This document shows, one piece after another, positions 57,901-64,000 of a DNA stretch of 64,000 bases. Every line of letters starts with the position of its first letter. Position 1 is the stretch's first letter. Source of the DNA: Hydractinia symbiolongicarpus (lineage: Eukaryota; Cnidaria; Hydrozoa; Anthoathecata; Hydractiniidae); NCBI RefSeq assembly GCF_029227915.1, contig NC_079875.1:12023001-12087000 (forward strand). Reading direction: 5' to 3'. The notes under the pieces are model-generated. The model made no database searches, was not told where the DNA came from, and saw nothing but the letters and a program-made list of their open reading frames with translations. The position numbers were made by a program, and so were the translations under genes.

Positions 57901-59029
57901 CTAATAATTCGCATCTGTTTCTACACTTGCTGATAATTAATTTTATTTTTTCCAGATATATAGTTTTTAGTTTATTCTAATCAACGTTTATATGAATTGC
58001 CACATGTATTTTTATTTCACTAAAAACAACAAAAATCCCCATCAAATAATGCCATTGTATAGTTCTTTTCTGGGAGGTCTGCATGAAAGATAAATCAGAG
58101 AAAATCAATTTGTTATTAGATATTGTTATCCGTCTGGATTTTATAAAAGGACAATACAGGTTTTTATGCATTCTGGTTGGCTTAGGGCTGTCAATTACGG
58201 GCCTATTTTTTTAGCATAACTATCCACGTGTTCACCCGTCCTTTATTTAACCACAATTCGTATGTCTTGCTACTGCGGTTACCATTTTGCGCGACAGACA
58301 TATGTATACGGGTATTATAATATAGATAGATAGAAAAAAAAAATACTCAGCATTTGCGATCCAAGAATTAATAACTGCTTCTTCCACTAAATGATGATAT
58401 TTTTTGTACTTTTCAGCTAGTCGGATATACAGCTTTCTCGCAACCAGTGCCTTTGCTAGTGATTCGTCATCTAGACGCCATAATAACAATGCCAGTTCAT
58501 GAAAATTGCGATACACAGCCCAGATAAATAATTCGTTGAACGGGTGAGCAAAGGTTTTCTGTGAAAGTAAATATTTACAAAATTATTACAACATAAAAAC
58601 AAGATGAGGTCCTGTTTGACTAGTGTTTTATCTATTCCTCACTGCTATTTGTTTCATGCGACAAGAGTGCCCAGAAATCCAGAATGAACTAATATGAGTG
58701 TGAAAAATAAGTTTCACAATACCATCTTTTTTTAAGTTTATTTAAAAACTTTAGTTCTACGTTTGGCCTCACAAACAATTAGTTTTTTTCAAGGTATACT
58801 CAAATAAACATGTTACCTTAAATGCTACAATTAAAAGTTTAAACTAAAAAAAAATCAAAAATTGCAAACTTTTTCCAGTTCAAAATGTTAAAACAAGCAT
58901 TACCTTAAAGGTATATTCGTTTTTATAATGTGGCACAACATCCATTCCTATCAACTTTAATAATCCACCATGAACACATTTCAGTTTTAACCCCCTTGTG
59001 TTTCTTTCTCTTCTCTGCATGATCTGGCT
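39799..59029 (-). CDS. TRPM2-like cation channel with C-terminal NUDT9-homology domain (5' part outside the window)
   Basis: Exons, right to left: 59029-58904 (tentative), 58558-58347, 57130-56899, 54321-54256, 54061-53947, 53279-53151, 52322-52065, 51987-51810, 50838-50706, 50439-50237, 49753-49636, 49432-49162, 42948-42763, 42454-42372, 42197-42099, 41925-41839, 41692-41602, 40767-40612, 40166-40050, 39936-39799 (stop TGA). Splice phases agree throughout except into 54321-54256. It encodes the end of the TRPM homology region ([24 protein letters not shown]), S1-S6, the TRP-helix region ([17 protein letters not shown]), a charged coiled-coil linker, and NUDT9-H ([23 protein letters not shown]). 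In vertebrates TRPM2 is a Ca2+-permeable channel opened by ADP-ribose and Ca2+. The N-terminal SLOG-like domain, which binds ADP-ribose in some TRPM2 channels, must lie to the right. The 6.2-kb intron 49161-42949 holds two mobile elements. Confidence 0.92.
43410..43931 (-). CDS. HIRAN-domain protein encoded by the Tigger-type transposon
   Basis: The frame is open from 43988, but that ATG is only five bases from the transposase start; Met20 at 43931 (MSSRFECYF) is a likelier start, giving 173 residues. The core (about residues 70-160 of the long frame) has the HIRAN pattern: [17 protein letters not shown], then a [11 protein letters not shown] strand, [25 protein letters not shown] and a final [13 protein letters not shown] domains bind free 3' ends of DNA in HLTF and are found alone or with helicases and nucleases. 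Here the domain stands alone, divergent from the transposase and inside the same inverted repeats. A role in binding transposon ends or modulating host repair is inference. Confidence 0.85.
   Translation of the reverse strand: MSSRFECYFKVKEAEENTDMSNVQLNEMLLKNIDQQIEIILIKQKEYRFDSFIRGYHAYMDIWSPKVGEENFCLKAEEDNEHDKFAVAVTDDDKVVGHVPKNLSKLFNKFMSLPNCTIGCKVTGKRVNRGAGYGLEIPAQYQLIGVEKAVEWAEKNIRKVLDSVNNKTQRCTK
43994..45598 (+). CDS. Tigger/pogo-type DDD transposase
   Basis: 534 residues, intronless and complete. Residues 13-60 form a CENP-B/psq-like helix-turn-helix ([19 protein letters not shown]), about 75-145 a second CENP-B-type DNA-binding domain ([12 protein letters not shown]), and 175-335 the DDE/DDD core: Asp182 in IWNMDESG, Asp290 in [10 protein letters not shown] and Asp323 in [14 protein letters not shown] Glu/Asp-rich tail follows and the protein ends QSSIKDYFK, a PIP-box-like motif (QxxIxxYF) that could contact PCNA. 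All catalytic positions are present, so the protein could be active. Met1 and Met3 are both possible starts. Confidence 0.95.
   Translation: MAMSKQQLAGKLAKKTLSLDDKIKFLDFAKKNPELGCRKLADIYKIGKTAAANILRDEKKIREQHEIFREKTKKRNRHGKYHKINEILFEWYKRCCASNIYPNGVMLKEEALEIKEKLQNSDFDNFSASDGWLDRWKTTYSVKERRIVGEAGDVSTETVTSWMERIKELVEGYSLENIWNMDESGCFFKALPAKGLVEKGKQAKGGKKSKLRLTVAFFVNAAEKIDQPVVIWKSKVPRCFKKLKDPSRPANVHYFSNPKSWMTSQVMETVLARFNRKLLFEDRKVILFLDNATCHPESMIGQFSQIKIIFLPKNTTSRLQPLDPGIIQNFKVKYRKRLVKYVLARIQENKSATEIIKSVDILMAIQWVQDAWKEVTNLTIKNCFEKCGVVQGESELMEDQEDDLEFEALVKELTEDMSAAEYIDFDADVPASEPRINELEINWRHQIREASINAIENPEMACQVEEISEDDDESEDVVEEEMLGFTELITMLDKIKRSTIFDDTCQEMLSTITKKIEELQLQNRKQSSIKDYFK
45599..45894. other. 3' untranslated and subterminal part of the Tigger-type element
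   Basis: Non-coding sequence between the transposase stop and the right inverted repeat; GAAATATATC and similar A/T-rich words may serve for polyadenylation. No other feature seen. Confidence 0.5.
45970..46860. other. Intron sequence of the TRPM2-like gene, nothing identified
   Basis: No coding pattern or repeat border recognised between the transposon and the retroelement relic. Confidence 0.4.
46870..48840 (-). mobile_element. Decayed retroelement 3' part with a ubiquitin-specific protease domain
   Basis: Reading right to left: a segment at 48826-48425 ([21 protein letters not shown], ending GPQSL) of the type found after the reverse transcriptase in some invertebrate retroelements; then a peptidase C19 (USP) domain at 48420-47550; then a ~650-bp non-coding tail to about 46870. 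A fragment of the same tail recurs at about 52460-52560. All parts are on the minus strand in a TRPM2 intron. The element class is inferred; no reverse transcriptase core remains. Confidence 0.6.
47550..48420 (-). pseudogene. Ubiquitin-specific protease (peptidase C19) domain of the retroelement
   Basis: The Cys box is [18 protein letters not shown] (about 48380-48327). After a frame change near 48300 the sequence goes on with a central part ([18 protein letters not shown] and CPQC zinc-type pairs), and after another the His box region [17 protein letters not shown] with [13 protein letters not shown] follows (about 47740-47600). Catalytic Cys, His and Asn/Asp equivalents are therefore present, but frameshifts between the segments rule out one continuous protein here. 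A cellular USP exon set is less likely because nothing is spliced and it adjoins retroelement sequence. Confidence 0.75.
50706..54321 (-). CDS. TRPM2-like channel: membrane and pore exons (S1-S6)
   Basis: 54321-54256 gives S1 (frame uncertain, see findings); 54061-53947 the S1-S2 loop ending [12 protein letters not shown]; 53279-53151 S2 with [18 protein letters not shown]; 52322-52065 S3-S4 with [22 protein letters not shown]; 51987-51810 S5 and pore helix with [10 protein letters not shown] and [12 protein letters not shown]; 50838-50706 S6 with [16 protein letters not shown]. The pore helix word [10 protein letters not shown] resembles TRPM1/3/6/7 more than the FGQIP filter of vertebrate TRPM2. 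Confidence 0.93.
52450..52565 (-). repeat. Fragment related to the non-coding tail of the USP retroelement
   Basis: GTTACAGGATCCCAAAACTCA..TTTACACAGAAGGTTGTCA..AAGCCTGAAG parallels GTTACAGGGCCTCAACACTCA..TTACACAGGACGTTGTCAC..AAGCCTGAAG at 47218-47320. A second, shorter piece in another TRPM2 intron. Confidence 0.6.
53460..53745 (-). mobile_element. tRNA-derived SINE with (TTAC)n tail
   Basis: On the minus strand the head has an A-box-like TAGTGGTAGTGC (about 53720) and a B-box GGTTTGAGTCC (about 53675), then a ~200-bp body, ending in TTACTTACTTACTTACT at 53462-53478. It lies in the intron between the S1-S2-loop and S2 exons of the TRPM2-like gene. Different in sequence and tail from the SINE at 14272. 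Confidence 0.7.
54600..56780. other. Long intron of the TRPM2-like gene, no exon found
   Basis: Between the exons 57130-56899 and 54321-54256. The phase mismatch at this junction means a small exon might be hidden here, but none could be supported. The open frame at 55089-55400 (plus strand) matches nothing. Confidence 0.4.
56788..56876. repeat. ~40-bp-arm hairpin just inside an intron
   Basis: AAGGAATATAACTTCATCATTGGCAA is mirrored by TTGCCAATGATTAAATTAATATTCCTT around the centre AGTAGTATCCTACT. It lies ~25 bases downstream (minus strand) of the splice donor at 56898. Confidence 0.85.
57479..57546. repeat. 22-bp tandem repeat, three copies
   Basis: TGTTGCACAAGCAGTCAGAAAG three times, nearly perfect, in a TRPM2 intron. 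Confidence 0.95.
58190..58330 (+). repeat. Copy of the dispersed CCCGTGG family
   Basis: ATCCACGTGTTCACCCGTCC, ACCATTTTGCGCGACAGACA and ACGGGTATTATAAT, parallel to the copy at 22556-22672. It ends 17 bases from the exon 58558-58347. Confidence 0.65.
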
Positions 59030-60243
59030 CTAAAATCGGATAGCATTACACCTGCATATAAAGTACTTACTTTATTCTTTATTTTGTCACCTAATAAGTA
59101 AAAACATTAACACAGGATACCTTAAGATAACCTTTAAGATACCTTGAAATAACTTAAGAAATCTGTCATATCTGACTATAACTATAACTAACTATAACTA
59201 TAACTTAAGAAATCTGCCATATCTTGTATTAATACCTGCATTTTTCTGCATATGTCTGTGCATGAAAAAAAAAATGAGGAAAACACAATTATATTTTATA
59301 TTCTTTTGACCTTTCTTATTCTGGAGTTAAGAGAACATTTGAGTTTTGAAAGAAATTATGCACAAGTAATCAATTATTTAACAGTTTCTCACTTTACCCA
59401 TACCAATGTTTGAATTTTAGCACATATTTACAGGTTAAAGAAACCTTAAATGTCTTTTTCTTGAACATATTTTTTTGTTATAATGGATTGTAATCTTTTT
59501 GATAACTCCCCTCCATTTTGCCTAAACATGACACAAAAAAACGCTGTTGTGAAGCTAATATCCGAACCATACCAAGACTGATTTTTCCAATGAGACAAAA
59601 TATGGTGGAAATGCATCAAAAAAGGATAACATTTTAACAAACTGGAGAGAAAAAAGGTCATTTTTTTAACAGAGGAGTTTTTGTAAAAAAATGTTTTTAG
59701 TGAAAAATAGGTTTTTGCTGAGAGGGGTTATCAAAGTGCGAAGTCAAGGGTTATTTTTAGTTCAGAGTATACTAATGTAGTTATTATATATATACTAGCT
59801 GATAAGCCGCCATTTAGCTGTAGTTAGCCTAGCCAGTGAAGAGACAGGGAAAAATAAAAAAACAAGGGTGCACTGTAAATACATTTTTACATTAGTATCA
59901 TCAAGTTGATAAGGCCCGTGGAAAAATCCACTTAGGCAAAAGGCCAATGAAAAATAGGTTGCTTTAGATGTTTTGCTGACGTCAGTAGTGCATATACAAA
60001 AAAAAAAGTTCTTGAAATCTTATACAAAATGTCAAATGTCAAATTGCATTAAGCCCTTCACACAAATCTTACACAAAATCAAAACAACAGCTTGCAAGGT
60101 GTAAAATCTAGTTGGTAAAAAGTTACAACATCGACATTTACAACATCGACACTCACAACACCAATACTCCCAAAACCGACAGTAAGAACACCGACAGTCA
60201 CAAAACGGATAACATCATCATCATCATCATCATCATTTTCGGC

Positions 60244-62190
60244 TTAACATCCGTTTTCCATGCTAGCATGGGTTGGACGGGGTATATTAATGACCCTCTT
60301 CCAATCTGATCTAGACTGTGTTAGATCTAAACTCAACTTCCTCTGTATCAAGTCTGTCCTTATAACCTCCTGCCAAGTCTTTCTCGGTCTGCCTCTGGGC
60401 TTTGCCCCAGGAACTATCAGGTCTCTACACTTTCTTACCCAATTATCCTCCTCCATTCTCTCCAAGTGCCCCAGCCAATTCAATCTTCTTATCTGGATAA
60501 CATCTTTAATTCTACGGAGACTTAGCCTGCTTCTTAGCTCATCTGAACTCTTTCTGTCTCTCAGACTGGCGTTACACATCCACCTAACCATTCTCATATC
60601 ATTCCTTTCTAAACGGTCAAGATCTTCCTGCTTCACTGCCCATGTCTCACTACTGTACAACATAACACAGGCCTCATATAACCTACCTTTTACCTCAATT
60701 GACAGGGCTCTGCTAGTCAACAAAGGAAGTAACTCTCTGAACTTTTCCCAAGCAGAACCTATCCTGCAAGTAACACTTCTTCCAACACCCCCTTCACTGC
60801 CCAACATATCACCTAAGTAACAGAAGTTCTCAACTATCTCTAACGAGCCACTGTTGTACATCATTAAAGCTGGAAATACTTCATTCTCTATAATCTCACC
60901 TTTGCAATGCTTGCATACAAACTGAATGTCAGCTCTTAACCTTCCACTAATACTACTGCACTTCTTATATACCCAATGCTTGCAAGTCTGACAAAAAATT
61001 GAGTTACTACCAACCCCTTTCCTGCAAACACCACAAGGCCACTTTCCAACTACAATGTCACACTTGGCTGCAATGGTACTAATCATGACTTTAGACTTTG
61101 CTGTGTTCACCCTTAGCCCTTTCTCTTCTAGTCCTTTCTTCCACTTCTCAAACTTTTCAACTAATTCTTCCATCGACTCTGCTATGAGAACCAAATCATC
61201 TGCATACAATAACTCCCGTGGACAACCTGTTCTGAACTCCATCGACAGCACTTCTAAGACTAGGATAAACAACAAAGGACTAAGTACAAAACCCTGATGT
61301 ACACCAACATTTACACTAAATTCATCACTAAGTGAATTTTTAATCCTGACACGACTTCTAGCATTGCTGTACATAGACTGTACCATCATAACTAGTCACT
61401 CATCCACACCTAATTTTCTCATAGCCCACCAAATAACTTTATGTGGCACTCTATCAAAAGCTTTCTCTAAATCTACAAAGGCAAAATAGAGATTCTTTCT
61501 CTTTCCTAAATACTTTTCCTGAAGCTGTCTGAGTAAAAATATTGCATCTGTAGTGCCACGCCCTGGAACAAAACCAAATTGCATCTTATCTATATCAATT
61601 CTTTCTCTAAGTAACTTATTAATCATTCTTTCAATAACTTTCATTACTTGATCAACCAACTTCAAACCTCTATAGTTACCCCTTTCTAATGCATCACCCT
61701 TGCCCTTGAAACAATTCACTATTACACTTGACTGCCACTCACTCGGAATAGCACCATCCTTTATAATCTGGTTAGCAAGACTTGTAATAAGCACAACTCC
61801 AATATATCCAGATGCTTTTACCATCTCGGCAACAATACCTGATACTCCTGCAGCCTTGCCAATCTTCAATTTCCTAATAGCCTCCACTACCCATTCTGTC
61901 TTGATCTGCATAGCTGGCCCTTCTACAACATCATCATCAGAAAAATTATCCTCGTCCCAATCAAACTCAGTGTTAAGCAACCTCTGATAATGATTTTTCC
62001 AAGCTACCCTTTTCTCCTCCTCTGTGCTAGCCAAAACACCTTCATCATTACGTATACACTTCTCACCTACAACATCTTGATTAGTCTTCTTCATTTGCTT
62101 TGCTATCTTGAATACCTCATTGCGCTGGTTTTTCCTTCTTAACGCATCTGCAAATCTGTTTCTCTCTGCTTCTGATTTTGCCTTATACAC
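60244..62190 (-). pseudogene. LINE reverse transcriptase with internal zinc finger
   Basis: Two long frames, 62190-61396 and 61389-60244, are in the same phase and parted by one or two stop codons around 61390. The first gives RT motifs up to FAFVDLEKAFDRVPHKV; the second GVHQGFVLSPLLFIL and the catalytic YADDLVLIAES. Then comes a C4HC3-type finger (CGVCRKGVGSNSIFCQTCKHW to VCKHC), a feature of some RTE-like elements, and the conserved tail RRLNWLGHLERM and KPRGRPRKTWQEVI. Catalytic Asp residues remain, but the stop makes this copy inactive. Confidence 0.88.
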
Positions 62191-62689
62191 TGCTGTACGA
62201 GCGCGACGCTTAGCTTCTAAGTAAATATTTTTACTACCACATGACTTCCACTCTTTCCAAAGTTTCCTCTTTTCCTTTATACACTGGTCAACCTCATTAT
62301 TCCACTACCAGGTCTGTCTATGTCTAGCTGGTCCTTTCGTCCACCCACAGGTATCATCAGAAGCTTCTAGAAGACAATTCTTCAAAGTAGTCCAAGTACT
62401 TTCAACATTATCACTATCACATTGACCATTGTGGGCTAACTGCTGAACTTTTGCACCAAATTGTCTTGCTACAATCTCTTCCTTCAGCTTCCAGACTTTT
62501 CAACGGGGCCTGTACTTTCCCTTGGCTTCTTTAACACTCTTCAAGATAATATCACAAACCAGCAACCTATGCTGGGAAACACACTCTTCCCCCGATATAA
62601 TTTCACGTCCTTCACACTTTCTTGTCTGACTTTCTAACCAGGAAGTAATCTATCTGTGTCTTACAACCTCATGACTCATATGTTATCAG

Positions 62690-63440
62690 CCTACTCTATC
62701 TCTTACTGAATTATGTGTTGCAAACCACCATCTCCGTTGCCATTCCAAACTCAAGCAATCTCTCCCCTTCCTTAATTCTGCTCCCAAATCCAAAGCCTCC
62801 ATGCACACCTCTATAACCTTCAGATGACTTCCCAACATGACCATTAAAGTCGCCGCCCACCATGACAAGTTCAGTGTCTCCAAACTTTGATGTGACTGCT
62901 ATTAACTCATCATAAAACTTATCTTTATCTTCCTCACTGAGTCCACAATGTGGAGCATAAACTGACAGAAAAGTGACAATCCTATTACCTATCGACTATT
63001 AACACTATTAACATGCATAACATCTATTACTTTTTCTACCCACTTCTCTGCAACGAATATGCCAACTCCTCTAATCCATCACTATTACCAATCCAAAAAA
63101 GCTTATACCTTGCCCTCCTACCATCCACAAATCTCACTGAAGCTCCTCTCCACCTGACTTCCTGAACACAACACATATCAACAGATCTACGTTCTAACAT
63201 TTCAACTACTTCACCTGCTCTACCTCTCAGAGTACCAACATTTACACTAGCCATCCTCAACCTAGTGTTATCTACCTTGTGATGTGATAGCTGGGTAACG
63301 GTCTGACGATGCTCACACCTGACATCCATCCTACCGTGCGCGACACCTTCACTCCTTCGAGTTCCAGCCCCGTTTACGCAGTTTGTCTGATCAACTATTC
63401 TTGCGGCCATTAATAAAGAGTTTTGGCAGAAATAACGCAT
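62690..63440 (-). pseudogene. LINE endonuclease domain, broken
   Basis: The frame 63440-63036 reads SVNVGTLRGRAGEVVEML and CCVQEVRWRG, the N-terminal part of an APE-type endonuclease (catalytic Glu in QE). After a frameshift it continues with TFLSVYAPHCGLSEEDKDK and MVGGDFNGHVG (catalytic Asp and Asn), then ends. Several frame changes and stops. Confidence 0.85.
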
Positions 63441-64000
63441 CTAAAATATGTACATCTTATAAGTGATTATGTTGAAAACCCTTGGTATTTTACTCTCAAA
63501 TGTCAAAAAGGAGGCCTGCAAGAGTTAGCTCAAATCAACAAAAATAAACTTTTTACACATTTTAAATATTGTCTTTCCCTTAGAAGCTTATACAAAAATA
63601 CGAAAAAGCCATAGTTTGGAAAACATCAAATTTAAATCTAGAAAAATCAGTGATTTCGGTTGGATACTATCCTCTCCCACAAAAATTTACACGTAAAAAT
63701 CAACTAGTTAAAAACACAAAAATTTTCCTTTTTAGTTCCGTACTGCCCTTTTTCCAACAATTTTAAACCTAAATGTCAAAAAATCAATGAGCAAAGAATA
63801 AACTTGAATTAACAAAGATTATTATTATTCGTAAACAAAAGTTTACACAAAATGTAAAACAGATTGGTTTTTGAGAAACACATCAAAATCAACAAAAATT
63901 AATTTCATTCAGCATGTCGTATATTACCATTACCCAGCAAAAAGGTTATGAAACACATCAAAATTTAGAAAAATCAGTCATTTCAGGGCATACAATCATC
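63441..64000. other. AT-rich flank, nothing identified
   Basis: No exon-like frame or repeat boundary found; the words CAAATTTAAATCTAGAAAAATCAGT and AACACATCAAAATTTAGAAAAATCAGTC are similar, so a weak ~300-bp duplication may be present. Confidence 0.3.

Larger units (their letters stand above)
60213..63440 (-). mobile_element. RTE-like non-LTR retrotransposon (LINE), decayed, with (TCA)n 3' end
   Basis: Order on the minus strand: apurinic-type endonuclease (63440 to about 62690), reverse transcriptase (about 62190-60900) with a zinc-finger insert, C-terminal domain, then the 3' end CCATGCTAGCATGGGTTGG and (TCA)8 at 60213-60237 as seen on the plus strand. Stops and frameshifts are present throughout the 5' half. 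It probably lies in an upstream intron of the TRPM2-like gene. A fragment of the same family is at 23940-24125. Confidence 0.9.

Noticed and set aside
59446-59661. Additional N-terminal exon of the TRPM2-like gene
   Set aside because: The frame is open but shows no TRPM homology-region or SLOG motif and lacks a donor at a suitable place.
60260-60820. 186-codon plus-strand frame
   Set aside because: Antisense shadow of the LINE reverse transcriptase C-terminal region.

Overview
This is AT-rich, intron-rich, repeat-laden nuclear DNA from an animal. The gene set (a TRPM channel ending in a NUDT9-like domain, SNAPC3, an ABCG transporter), the short introns with GT..AG borders, and the mixture of Tigger-type DNA transposons, RTE-like LINEs, tRNA-derived SINEs and many small inverted-repeat elements suggest a cnidarian, perhaps a hydrozoan. 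That placement is inference from gene and repeat style; there is no species marker in the window.

Three protein-coding genes can be rebuilt exon by exon, and all three are on the minus strand, head to tail. (1) 842-5849 (continuing beyond the left edge): a gene whose first coding exon joins a secreted Notum/pectin-acetylesterase-like hydrolase, one membrane span and the start of an ABCG-type ATPase in a single open frame; the rest of the ATPase lies in six further exons. (2) 15873-26267: SNAPC3, a subunit of the snRNA-activating protein complex, in about eleven coding exons, one junction unresolved. (3) 39799 to at least 59029 (5' end outside the window): a TRPM2-like cation channel with six membrane segments, a pore loop, the TRP-helix region and a C-terminal NUDT9-homology domain, in about twenty exons whose phases agree except at one junction.

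The rest is mobile or repetitive DNA. An apparently intact 2.8-kb Tigger/pogo-type transposon with 5'-CAGTGGAATCC termini and TA target duplication sits in a TRPM2 intron and carries two divergent genes, a DDD transposase and a HIRAN-domain protein. The same intron holds a decayed retroelement end that encodes a ubiquitin-specific protease domain. At the right edge is a decayed RTE-like LINE with an internal zinc finger and a (TCA)n end. Two tRNA-derived SINEs, a hammerhead-ribozyme-like motif, several MITE-like elements, a ~1-kb minisatellite in a SNAPC3 intron, a 130-bp tandem repeat, a 238-bp near-perfect palindrome and microsatellites fill the spaces.

The stretches 5850-15870 and 26270-39790 contain no gene I can identify; a few short open frames there may be exons of unrecognised genes and are listed with low confidence. 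The best candidates for something undescribed are the Notum-like/ABCG fusion and the transposon that carries a HIRAN gene.
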